Source of the DNA: Membranipora membranacea
Lineage: Eukaryota; Bryozoa; Gymnolaemata; Cheilostomatida; Membraniporidae
Assembly (NCBI GenBank): GCA_914767715.1
Contig: OU612068.1
Location: forward strand, 992,001 to 1,056,000
Reading direction: 5' to 3'
DNA: 64,000 nucleotides
Of the stretch, positions 13,201-24,383 are shown one piece after another. The notes beneath the pieces are model-generated. The model was not told where the DNA came from and made no database searches. It was given only the letters and a program-made list of their open reading frames with translations. Numbering within the stretch: the stretch's first letter is position 1; every line of letters begins with the position of its first letter. Made by a program: the position numbers and the translations under genes.

Positions 13201-16200
13201 CTACCTGCGCTTCATTAATTCCAAGACAAGAGTCGAATAATCTCTTTGTTGTTTGCGTACAAGCTTTTTCATTTCAACGAAGACAGGATAGCATTTCTCA
13301 AGTGGTGTGGTGATGAATTTTGATGAAATCAATGCTTGCCGCCGTCAATGATAATTACAGGTCATGGGATATAATACATCCCTTCCTCTATCCTTCCTCT
13401 ATCGCTACTATTATGGAATTCATTCCAGTAAACAGTGTGATGCGCAATACCCATCAATCACGACAAATCATCACCTTGGTAAAAAATTACCATAAATTAA
13501 GGTGCTGGATTAAATCAGGTCTTTACTTCGCAAGACAGATAATGATGGTGTCAGAAATGCCCTGCGAAGAAATATTGAGATATTTATCAATGGTAGGGAG
13601 CTGTGCTGTACGTAGATGTATTCATTATGTGAACACTGAGCTAATGGCACTTGTCCTGGACTGAGGATATGGGGGAGGAGTCGATAATGACTAGCGCAAG
13701 GCTGTGCACTAAACAACTGTGAAAAAGTTTCTCCCAAAGAGTTGGCCAAGAGCTCAAAATAGCCAATTTAATTATTTTATTTGACACATTGTGAAATGAC
13801 GCAGCAAAATAACATGAAAACTACCATGGTGTAAACCAGTAGCCTGTCCAGGATTTTTATCACCCAATAAACTCTCTCTCCTTCAGACATAACATATAAC
13901 TGATTTGTTCAGCAGCTTGTAATATCAGTAAAACTCCCAACTTCCCAAGCTCATTGCTATTCTCAGCACTTAAGTTCACTGCCAAAATTTTTTGCTCTTG
14001 ATACATGCTGGCCCCACTAATGTCGAATTAATTACAAGCATCTGCAAAAAATACTCTTATGAGTTGATTTATTATGAGTTCATTTTCACCAGCAACATGA
14101 TGATTGTTGTTTCAGTCTACACACCATTGTGTAAAAAAAAAGTTACAAAAGAGCTGAAAATAAATTTCATTTTCTCAAGATTGAATTGCTACATTGTGAT
14201 AAAATCTGGTGTTGACTATTCAATCTAGACGGATGTATTGAAAACACTTGACTAATGGTCTAACGTAAAAGGCTGTTGTGATTTGATTCAGCTTTCCATC
14301 AAAGTTGATTAAATTCAGAGATTTGTTGGTTTCTATGTTGCTTGTATGCGTTTTGTATAATCAAAGCAATTTTGTAGTGGGTGCTCTCGACTATTAATCA
14401 ATTATAATAGCCTGTCTATTGCTAATAAAGCATGATACACACAGCGCAGCTACAGCGAGGAGGCCGTCAGCAGCGCTGCATAGAAGGTTAGCTATGAGAA
14501 TTCTCTAGCTCTATGTGTGTTGGCAGTGCTTTTCATGATGTATATTAATACTGCAGATAACTATTGATTGCTTGTGGCTTTCTACATCACTACTCAAAGC
14601 TGATGAAGTTATTTCGATTAAAAGGGTATAATAATATCCATAGCAGACATGCAAACACATATAGCTGGGCTTTTGTTCATGTGAAATAAAATGTGTGCAC
14701 TGGGCACCCTACAGTCACTGCCTTGCTGTATGCTCAGTTTACTCTGGGTTATGGCAGCGTTAGATTAGCTTGTTGTTGACTCTGGCGTGATGTATGCCAA
14801 TTTCAACACATGACTGACAAGATGTGATAGAAGCTATTATCTCTCCAGAAGATTACATGTGGCATGTACATCAAATTTTCTCTCACTCTATGCCTAAGGT
14901 CTTCAAATGTTTTACAGTCGAAAGTGCATGCCATGATAACACCTCAACATCCTCGGAATAAAAAAAACAAACTATGAATTCCATTAGCTAAAAAAACCTA
15001 AATTAAAGTGGACATGTTCAGTGTATTTCAATTCTTAGCACAAAATGAAGATTTGTCTGAATTTGAAGCTGGCGAGAAATTGATGAATAAAGTTCAAGAA
15101 TTTGATTTGATTGTTTTGACAAGATTAGCCAATGACTGATGAGTAAAAGATTAAGGATAATTTCCCTAGTGTCAGAAGAAGAAATTCATCCTTTCATCAC
15201 AACCTAGATCTAGGGCTCTCTGCCTAATTCTAACACAAGAGCTGTAGGGTAATTATGATTTCATGCAAGTGCTTTCTCCTCTAAACATCAGACATGTGAA
15301 ACAAAGCAGATTATCCAGTGGATGATGATGCATGTCAGTGAGAGGATTTGTACCAAGGGATAGATAGTACTAAGGCCAAAATAGTCGATTATGATTTAGG
15401 GCAATAATGCCAAACAACATTAGACTACACATTACTCATTAAATCATCTGGCCTTGCGTTGATCTGATGAGTCATAATGCAGCACCTAATTAAATCAGTC
15501 TCTAATTGTAACACTCAACTGTGTCGCTGCTGCTGTGAGTGCGACAGTGAGATCATGTATGATCAAAGCGTGACGGGATCTCCAAAAACAAAATGATGCA
15601 TTTGTGTAAAACGAATAAATTGTTTGAAAACAAACGGAGAAAGAAATTTGTTTTAGATAATTGTACAAAAACATGCACTCAGATTGCCAAATCCGTATCA
15701 TCAGCTGAGAGAATTAGGTTTAGAAGATGGCCCATGTATGTATAAGTAGGATATGGATGCAGGCTTTAAGTTTTGTAATTTCCCATCAAATATAAATCAT
15801 GATGATGGTTTAATCAAACTGTGTCATGGTACAGGTTCTATTTTATAAAATCCTGGTTGACAAAATCATTTGTGTCATGGTTTGTTATTCACCCGTCTGG
15901 ACAGGTCAGATCAGGAATTCGGTGTTTCAGATGCTCGGTCCAATCAGTTATATGAATGATAGGTCATAACTTGTGCTCCAACAGCACAGTAATGGAAATA
16001 TCACTTGATGAAAGTTAATTTAAAAATGAATGGGTGATTTTGGAAGCAGCTGCGTACGTAATACTGGCAAGCCTGTTTGTTGGAATTTATTACCCTGATC
16101 TTGTAACTGACGGAGGCATCCTTATTGACACTTAAAAGTGACAGTGAAATCTATTTCCTCATTTCAAATAAATGTAATGATACTGAAGCCTTTCTGTACT

Positions 16201-19200
16201 CTTTTTTAGCCCTTTGACTTTAGCAGAGGTTAAGATCAGATCTAGCCGTTATAGTTATAATAAATTATTAGCCACCAACAATAATGTCATCTCTTGTCGA
16301 CACAGAATCCTATTTCACATCTGAGATAAACACCATTGTGTGTTCAAATAGGATAGCCTGAACTAATAAATCATTTTAATCTCAGATAGCTACTTGGTAT
16401 CAGAAATGTTTAGAGCTGTGCGTGCTAACGTTCCATCGTATCTTGTATGCATTGATAAATACCGAGTAGAAATAATGGTGCTCTCATGAATAACAAATCA
16501 GAATGATTTAGTGTACAACAATGTATATTAGAGAAGCTTGTTCTACGGCTACGGCTTAGGTCTCACCATTCTCAATGAGCTTGGGGAAAAAATGTAAATA
16601 ACATGTTAGAAGATTGCATTGTGTCCCGTTGTGCAATTGATCCTTCACATCCTATAATTAGGGCTCACTTGAAGACTTTGAATTCTTAGTGATTTTCAGT
16701 ATTTCCTTGGAGACTTGATAACACTTCTGCGCTTGGCATTGATTGGTGATATTAGATAGATGAAAGTCAACATGCTTTTGGTGTTATCAGTGTAGCAAAA
16801 TGGCCACCCCCTCCGAATTGCGCTAGCACTGTTCTTCATGAGAATTGAAAAGGATGTCAAATTGCTGATAGCAGTTGTTTGCTTTGAAAAGCAATAGGCT
16901 TTGGTTACCCACATATGTCAGCCAAGTATTTCATGGTCGATTGGCTGTGTTGAAACCGCCTGTGGCTATTGAAAGACAAAATACCCTGCTCCGCTATCAG
17001 CATATGATCATCAGCCGATTAGATGAATACCATAGGAGCTGGCTGCACTTGCTAAAATGACTGTTTAGCATTTACCCAGATTTTTTAATGCACACTGAAG
17101 CACACTCTTATTGGATTTCTTTGTGATGCAGAATAATATTTTACAAACAACACTCACTTGTCATGAATAACGGTGAACAAATAATGTGGCAAAACCTACT
17201 TGATGAAATTCCTTTTGAAACAATGAATTTCAAAATAGTTGACTGCCAGGGTAAGAAAGCCTTTACAAACCACAACACGGCTCAGGCTGAAACAATCGCA
17301 CCTGATTTTTTTCTCTTTCGACACCGATGGATTTTAGATCCCGACTTTGTTCCTATATTTCGTTTGATATAAGTTTTGCTCGATGAGGAATTTTAGGTTT
17401 GCCAGATGACAGTTTTACCAGCATATGATTTTAGTGTATGGACATGCTGGTAATCTACGGGTAATAAATAACAGCGACGAAGCTATCTTGTGGGTTTTAG
17501 CATTCATCCAACCTATTACAGACCTAGCACTTTGATCAGAGCTGATAAAATGCACCCATCCTATAGGCATGAGTCGACAGACATGCTTATTATCGTTATA
17601 GAGTAATTGTGTAATAGTTGTGTATACACAGTATGGCATTTGTGTGGAACAATCTATAGCCATTCGCCCTAGTATTAACATAACTGATTACAGCCTCTAA
17701 AAACCTCAAAATTACGCTCATCTGACACTGGCCAGCTTTTCACTCTAATATCTGGACAGCCGCCATTCAAGGCTATGAAGTCGCGCTGCCTACTCACAAG
17801 ACTGCTGCGGTAAATGTAACACAACACCATTTGTGTTTGATTTTGTGATAGATGGATTAAATGTTATGCAAAGATAAAATATCATCTAGGTTCTCAGAAT
17901 GTCCCAGCAGGCAAAAGTCAATAATTGACTGCAGCAGTGACTGCAGGCAGCATCGGCAGCAGCAGCTTTCTCGCTGCCGGCATCGAGTGCTGCCAAGCAC
18001 GGCATTGAGTAATCATTGTGGCGACAACACAATCTTATAATGTCAAGCTTATAAAATTGATGCAAAAGCAATTCAATCACTTCACCAGTACACAAACACA
18101 CTTTATTTTTGTACTTGAGAGCAAAGTACAACAATTGGATAGTTCAAAGAATGAAATGTAGGCGAGAAAAAGACTGGAAACGATGAGGCAATGATTTTCG
18201 AAGATGATGTTTTTACAAGCGAATTAGTTATGATAATCAGGATATGCCCAGCTAGAACAGGTAAAAACTCCCAACACAAATTCCTAATCATAATCCAGAG
18301 ATTAAGTTACAATGAGAAGCTATTAGAGTGTATAAATGTAACACTGGGGGATTTAAACTGGATATTGATGCTGAGATTTAACTGGTATTGGCGTGCCAGC
18401 ATTGTTTTCGTAGTTTTAGATGAATGTAAACGAGATTTGAAAGATAAATTCAGAGAACCGCAAGAATTGATCTTTCTATTATCTCAAGTGGCTAATGCAT
18501 TGAGATTTTCCGTCCAGGGAAGAGTCTTGTCTGTCAGCAGCAAAATTAACTGCTGTCAATAAATAATAGCCAATGATTGAAAAATATAGTCAGCGAATGA
18601 AGCACTAAGCTGTCAGCGGGCTAAATGGAGGTAATTTCTCCTCATCGAATTTTATCATCTAGCACTGTGTCCTAATGCAAATAAAACTCCCAAGATTTAA
18701 CATTGATAATTTATTCGCATTGATTTGGTGAGGTGGTGACTTTTCGAATTCTTCCACTTGTTTTCCTTACTGGTGCTTTGGAAAAAAAACATCCATATAT
18801 CTTAGAAACATTTCCCATTGTTGATTCCACTGTTGATTCCACTGTTGTATTGCATTTTCTTCCTAATGTGTCAAAATTCAATTATGACAGTAACAGATTC
18901 GAAGTGTAGCCTATATCCTGCTTGCTTTGCCTTGATGTCATGTCAGAAAGAAAAAACCAAAATTGCTCACAAAGCTATTACAGTGGTGATATTAGAGATC
19001 ACATTAGAATTCCTCTCTGTCCAGGATTATTTTAACGACTGGCAAAACATGATCAAGTAGAAATTGTCAAATTATGACACAGCCAGCCAGGTGTCTGTAG
19101 GGAGGCAAAAACTGATTGCTTTGTTCCCACATAGTTTCTGTGGTAACATGGCCAATAGATTTTTATACTGCCATCTAACAGATAATAAGACATTAGATTC

Positions 19201-19352
19201 AATACCAACAATAAGGAATAGAAATTTTGGACCTACTGATGAAAGATAAAATTATGTTTATTCAAATAAAATCTTAACACATCTTTTCATCTATCTCTAT
19301 TACAGATAAGTTGGATGCTGAAATACACAAAGCAGCCAGAATGGGCTTGTAA
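1224..19352 (+). CDS. TRIP4: Activating signal cointegrator 1 (ASC-1/TRIP4), C-terminal exons, 5' partial
   Basis: Transcriptional cointegrator of the ASC-1 complex. Only the C-terminal ASCH domain (a predicted RNA-binding fold) and tail are present. Four exons join in frame: 1224-1342, 3168-3265, 7012-7108 and 19306-19352. Exon 1 carries the motif EGRSWYSAHRGRLWIAS, which contains the E-x-R end of the ASCH signature GxKxxExR. Exon 2 encodes FPESYPVGCLLGCVDVADVL. Exon 3 encodes SPYVFICTNPQELMLKFPMK. Exon 4 encodes KLDAEIHKAARMGL and then TAA. Each block matches, in order, the human TRIP4 C-terminus as I remember it. Junction phases agree: G|GT gives Gly, phase 0, then T|AT gives Tyr where human has Trp. 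The last intron is about 12.2 kb against 1.8 and 3.7 kb for the other two. The gene lies directly upstream of a ZNF609 homologue on the same strand. Exons 5' of 1224 are outside the window. Confidence 0.93.
1337..1448 (+). repeat. 37-bp tandem repeat x3 spanning the TRIP4 exon end and its 5' splice site
   Basis: Three head-to-tail copies lie at 1337-1373, 1374-1410 and 1411-1448. Copies 1 and 2 differ at one base; copy 3 is more diverged. Each copy begins with the last bases of the exon (GGCTAG), continues into the donor GTAAGTAACC (GTAGGTACCC in copy 3), and ends with an acceptor-like CTCACAG. The true exon end is at 1342. Using the second donor at 1380 would add 37 nt and reach an in-frame TAA three codons on. 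Confidence 0.9.
1449..3167. other. Remainder of TRIP4 intron between the first and second visible exons
   Basis: This is AT-rich intronic sequence ending in the acceptor TTTACCAG before 3168. Open frames at 1981-2325 (+) and 2293-2562 (-) overlap each other and show no domain, signal peptide or splice context. I regard them as chance. Confidence 0.7.
3363..3429. repeat. Nested two-stem hairpin in TRIP4 intron
   Basis: The outer arms TAAATCCGT (3363-3371) and ACGGATTTA (3421-3429) pair perfectly. Inside them CTCGCTC plus TT pairs with AAGAGCGAG (3404-3412) around a short loop, with a small bulge. The internal loops are asymmetric. It could fold as RNA or be a decayed inverted repeat; I know of no matching family. 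Confidence 0.5.
4831..4863 (+). repeat. 11-bp tandem repeat x3
   Basis: CTGGCTCAGTA, CTGGCTCAGTG and CTGGCTCAGCC follow one another directly at 4831-4841, 4842-4852 and 4853-4863. This is a small minisatellite inside the TRIP4 intron with no evident function. Confidence 0.8.
6491..6533. repeat. 18-bp stem hairpin with AT loop in TRIP4 intron
   Basis: The left arm is 6491-6508 and the right arm 6516-6533, with one mismatch and a 7-nt loop (ATATATA). The core ACCAGAGAC is answered by GTCTCTGGT. It may be a small fold-back element. The stem is shorter than a usual miRNA precursor. Confidence 0.6.
9268..9321. repeat. 9-bp inverted repeat flanking a TATA-like motif
   Basis: GGGTGTGCT (9268-9276) is answered by AGCACACCC (9313-9321). 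TGTATATAAAAGC lies between them. The motif resembles a TATA box, but no exon or transcript start can be tied to it. It may be a chance occurrence in AT-rich sequence. Confidence 0.4.
11225..11263 (+). repeat. 14-bp tandem repeat x2.8
   Basis: The units GAGAGCAATGGGCA, GAGAGCAATAGGCA and GAGAGCAACGG run head to tail from 11225 in the long TRIP4 intron. A purine-rich GA/GC tract lies nearby at about 10827-10860. No function is evident. Confidence 0.75.
18819..18847 (+). repeat. 12-bp tandem repeat x2.4
   Basis: TGTTGATTCCAC is present twice without change (18819-18830, 18831-18842), followed by a partial copy. It is a small minisatellite inside the TRIP4 intron. Confidence 0.75.
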
Positions 19353-19357
19353 ATAAA
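19352..19357 (+). terminator. Poly(A) signal overlapping the TRIP4 stop codon
   Basis: AATAAA begins on the last base of the TAA stop (19350-19352). If used, it would leave a 3' UTR of only some tens of bases. A GT-rich stretch follows. The next AATAAA, near 20039, is an alternative for a longer UTR. I infer use from position only. Confidence 0.5.
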
Positions 19358-22300
19358 GGTTTTCAACGGGCTATCAACTTGAAACCAGCGCCCCCTGCTT
19401 TCTGAGTAAAGTGGTTTTATAATCAGTCTCTACAGCAATGACTAAGTACATAATTCAGCCTCTATACTTTATAGAATGTATAGAATTGAGCACAATGATG
19501 ATAATACTGTGTACAAATGGTAAACATACATCTTATCACAAGCCACTCTCTGGCTCATACAACACAAACCTAGAACTGCAGTTCACTTGTTTTCTGTTTG
19601 CACAGCCCTTACACACAGAGATCTGCTGATATGATCATGTGCAAACCTGACAATGTGTTATCCGCTGAAATGAACACAGGGCTTATAAACCCACGTCATC
19701 ATCATTGTCATGTTCTAAGTGTTAATTTGACACCAGTAGTTGTTAGTCAGATTCTACCATCAGCCGTTCTGGTGCGATGACTTGCCCGCTGTTCCTGGAT
19801 AACCTGTCAATATACTGTAATTTAAGTTTTCCTGGATAGATTGCTGTAATAGATTTTGGAATGATGATATTATTTTGTCTGATGGCTGATGATATTTTGT
19901 CTGATGGCGATGGCGGTATTTTATGTGGAAGTGGTTTTTTTTTGTGAGAATAAGAGAGGCTAGGAGATCTGGCTCAGCTAGACCGTGATTGGTTAGAGGT
20001 TCCTGCCCCAGTCAAGTTGATTTATTTATGGTTATCAGAATAAATCCATGATGTAAACAGGGCAATCAAGACTTTATTATCATGAGAGCCGCTCTAATAT
20101 AGACGGTGATTTATAATTCCAATAAAACCATTTTCCATCTACACATTACGTTGAAATATCTGAGATGCTTTGATGTTTAAAGATTTTGTTATGATGTTTG
20201 GTTTTGGCAGCTCTACAAAATTCTCATAATTTCTCTTGAGCAATACAGCCTCTCCAAAAAAAGCTATTTTCAGGACAATGTGCTGAGATTATATCTCGGT
20301 GTTTATCCTCGCCCCCCCCCCCCCCCCCCGTCTCAATCATCTAACCTAATTCTCAGAGAATAAGACTTTTGCCGAATGTGGTGCCATTAAAATATCAGTG
20401 CCTGCTTGTTTGTAACAATTCCCAATAGAGATTTATTTATATTAGTTTTAGCCTATTAGTCACCAGAGATTTGGATGTCGTTTCCTAAAGCTTTCAGCAT
20501 GAATTACAAGTGCCTGAGGATTTTATAATGTGTTCTCACATGATTGAGCTGGTCTTGATTTGCCAAGACGGAGTAAAGCTACATAAGCTGATGCAGTGAG
20601 ACTATGGAATATTCTCATTGTTAGCTGGCTGGTATTATCAGTGGCAGGAACCCGTATGCTTCATTAACCAGTACTAATGAAAAGCCCATCGCTCAATAAA
20701 TAATAACGCAATACCATATTACTCATACACTGGCCTCCCTGCCCAAGTGGCAAGGCCAAGCTGCAATGTCAAGTCTAATGTTGCTTGGAAACTGAGTCAA
20801 TACATTTAAGGATATAATTATGAAGGAGCCTGCCATATCCAATGACGTGATTTATGTCTACCTATAAAATATGTGCTCTAAAATTGTCCTGTTCGTGTAT
20901 GCTCTGAAAAAAAACAGCCACCTTCATTGATTTCTTTTATGGCTGATTGAAGTTCTGTTCTAGGTATGGTATCAGCGCTTAAAAATTGTTTGTTAATTTG
21001 TACCGAATACAGTGTTCATCATGAATACATGTTATGCTAATTACGCAGAATGTTTCGTTTCAACAGCTTTGCTTGCACCTATTGGCAATCCATGAAAGCC
21101 ACTGATCAATTGATCTGATATATTATTATTCCACAAAAACCTATTCACTGGAAATAGCTGGCTGGCCAAGCTAAGAGGCTGCTCACTCAAACGTGAAGCC
21201 AATCTAATTTTACACAAAAGCATCCATAAGATAACTCAGCAACCAATGAGCTTGCAAGTTTAAGGTTTCTTGATTTTTTATTGGCTAGTGGGTTTGAGAC
21301 CCCTATCGATAAGTCCAGTCACACATTTTCATGAGAAGTTTTCAACGAAGCAGACTGAATACACTGAGAGCTCTGTAGACGCTGTGATACACTTTAACAT
21401 ACTTTACTGCTTTGTCTCTGATATCTCCGCCTTTTGGAACTTACACTTCAGGATACTAAGAAAGGATATAAAATAAATGTAAGTTAATGTCTTATGCCGT
21501 TACTGTCAGGTGTCTAAAACTTGGCATTCAATTGTTCGATTGATTTCCAGGTGTATCATTCCGATACAGGTAAGAAATAAAAACAGTGGACAAATTTTTT
21601 ATTCACTTTTACGAACACTCTTATCCATATTCCCGTTGCCAGCCTTAGTTTGGGTCAGCGTTATGTTAAGGATAAGAGAATATATGATCATATTACGTTT
21701 TTCAAACACACAAAAGTTAGGATGACCTAATAGCTGAAACTTCATATGTGGGTCACTCAAAATTCAAACTTTGGATACCGTTAGAAAATCAAGCTTTTTG
21801 ATCGGAGTAGACTTTCTTTTTGATAGTATTAGAGCCATTGTAATTTTATGGAATTTGAACTTTGTCAAAGCAACTTTGAACAACTTCTTGCTTGTGCCTG
21901 GAATGTCGTAAGAAGTGTTTCTGCTGGAAACACTTATATAGGTCTTCCGCGGTGGAAAGAAACAGATAACATAAATAAGTCATTGCTTCATGAAGTGAGA
22001 TGGTGTGTGATGTGAAATTAAGATGCTGTGTTCGGCCGGATGGTGTGGTATCTTGATTCACAGTTCGCGATGACACCTTGGTATTCTATTCGCGATGAAT
22101 ATTGGTATTAGTATTCTACAGATTTTGCGAAACAGTAGGGGTAGTAAATTGATGTTCAGTGTTAATTCGTTTGACATATTGGGCCTGTCTCTTCTTGCCA
22201 CAAGGACAGATCGACATACGTTTGCAGGTTCCCTAAACTGATCTCAGATTCTCATCTTGCTCGAAAATGTGTCATCAATGCAATAACTCATTGTATGAAT

Positions 22301-24355
22301 AACAAATTAAGTATTTGCCAATATCTCTACCCAGTTGTGTTCTGTTTGTAATGGTTTGATTCATCCTCACAATGGGAGTTTTTCTCTGTATCAAATTTGT
22401 GAACAAGATTGTAGGAGTGTATCGTTGTATCACATTGATGCTATATTTAGATATGATAACATTCCTTTGAAATGCGGAATTGAATGTTGTTTGAAATTAG
22501 AAAAGTCTAACCCTGAAAGATTAATTTCTCTCCCAGTTTTATGTAAATTAGGAAAAAATTTAATAGGTTTAAGCTTTTAAACTCGACTGAGGCAATTATG
22601 CTTCTGGAATTCGTGACCCCTGTTTTGTATGAAAATTGAGTGTTAGTGCACACATTGATGTTAAATAGCTTTGAATTGTATTTGTTGGTAAAGCACTAGA
22701 CTTGGATGTTATTTTTGTTCACTTATGGTTTTGATTTCTTTTCATACTAGTTTATCAGTGGTCACATCTTGGTCTCATATTACTCATAATAGTTAGACCT
22801 CAGAGCCTGTCACATTGTAAAAACAATTCTAATCAAACCTTGTATTATTGGATTGAGCCAGAAAATGCTTTGATTGGCCACGGCTGTTTTTTTCATCATT
22901 CAAGTGAGCCAAGCCAAATGTAAGCCATCAGAAAACGGTTATAATACCGAGGGGAGAACTTGAACTTCAATAACATTTTAGGTAAACACATCTATAGGAG
23001 GCTGTGTGCTTTTATCGCTACTTATATTATCAAGACCTTATTCTCATTACAAAGTTTGCCAGTAATAATAGGATATCACTGATTATTTCCCAGAACCTGA
23101 TGCACTTTTATTCTGGCAGGCTACATAGCTTGGGCAGCTTGACTAAAGTGTTGTAACACTCTATTATTAAATAGCTTATAGGCTTCTTAAAAATTTGCAT
23201 TGTTGACTGTTAATTCATGCATGAAATGAACCTTAAAATATCCACCCCACTACTGGGATGACAATCTGCACTTGGCAAAATAACTCAAGCTGCAGTCTCT
23301 AAAATTTTGTAATCTCCTTTGGTCCACTTGCGGCTGGCTCTAATCCCCAGGATTACATTGGGCTCTTATCATAATACTCTGAGTTTTTAGTGTTGATAAT
23401 GATAGCAGCTTTCGGTTATTTTATAAAACTGTTGAGACAATTCAGATACGCAGTAAGGAGATGTAATTATTGATGTGGAGAAAAGTGATTGTACATCGCT
23501 GCTTGGTTTTATTATGATGAAGAAGTCGATAGCATTTTCAATGAAGTATTCATTATAATAGAGTGAAAATCTTATTGACATGAGCGCAAATTATAACATT
23601 ATAAAGATCAATACTCGGCCTATTATTATACTTTGAGTAAGCGATATATAAATGAGTGCATGCTGAATGAATTAGGCGCATGGATTGCTGTGAAGAACTA
23701 CGCAGCCTGCACAGTTTCTACGGCTGTTATAGAAAATTAACTCTCTATAGATGAAAATGTTAATGATTAGCCTAAAATACACACTACATCTAATCATCCT
23801 ATATGACAAATTGTTAGCGTTGGGTTTATTCTTTATGCTGGCTTTGCACTACCAATAAAAGCCTTGTTTTATTATATAAACAGCAGGCGCTGGTTATTCT
23901 ATCATACACTGCTCTGTGATGTTGTTGGCATAGCCTGTGATAACCTAGCCTCAACACTGCTTATAGAATCATATATGGGTAATGAACTGAGGTGTCACAT
24001 GATAGTTCTTATCTAGTATCAGTTTACTTTTGGCCTCCCTGCTGATGTACGCTTTATTATCAGCATGTGAATGACATTAGGCTGTCATGTTGTGCCAATG
24101 TGCTTATTTATATATTATCTAGTCACTGCGCTACCAACAGGAGCCCTGTTAGGTGCCGGTAACTTTGTGTTATTCATTACTTGCAAATTTATGGTAATTG
24201 CAAAATGTGTTTATTTCACCTGGAAGATTTTTAAACAATGAAAAAAATTTGGTAACGGCACTCAAGTCATGTGATGTGACTTATTACTTTAATCATGATG
24301 ATGTAATCTGATGAGCTGATCTTAGTGCTAATGTTTTATTGTTATGCTGTTTTAG
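19358..24355. other. Noncoding region between TRIP4 and the first recognised ZNF609-like exon
   Basis: No coding exon was recognised. The exon at 24356 begins behind a clear acceptor (TGCTGTTTTAG), so at least one 5' exon of the ZNF609-like gene must lie upstream, here or further left. It is likely noncoding or short. The region holds an 18-base C run (20312-20329) and a 22-bp tandem repeat near 19871. A TATA-like ATATAAACAGC near 23874 cannot be tied to a start site. Confidence 0.6.
20312..20329 (+). repeat. Homopolymer run of 18 C
   Basis: An uninterrupted tract of 18 cytosines stands out in AT-rich surroundings. Its length may be unreliable in the assembly. It could form a quadruplex on the opposite strand, but no functional link is visible. 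Confidence 0.85.
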
Positions 24356-24383
24356 ACCGAGGGAATTGAAATTTTTGCGCGGA

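Larger units (their letters stand above)
7109..19305. other. Very long last intron of TRIP4 (12.2 kb)
   Basis: This intron separates the penultimate TRIP4 exon from a final exon with only 47 coding bases. I found no nested gene: the open frames in it (for example 13320-13664 and 18191-18562) lack recognisable domains and consistent splice signals. It holds minor tandem repeats (11225-11263, 18819-18847), an inverted repeat around a TATA-like motif (9268-9321), and many AT-rich blocks. Given the neighbour, it is a candidate to host distal regulatory elements of the ZNF609-like gene. That is inference and cannot be judged from one genome. Confidence 0.8.

Noticed and set aside
13320-13664. 114-aa plus-strand frame in the long TRIP4 intron
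   Set aside because: No homology recognised, composition like surrounding noncoding DNA, overlapped by an equally open minus-strand frame.
18191-18562. 123-aa plus-strand frame in the long TRIP4 intron
   Set aside because: No recognised domain, no clear splice or poly(A) context, and frames of this length occur by chance in 24 kb of sequence.
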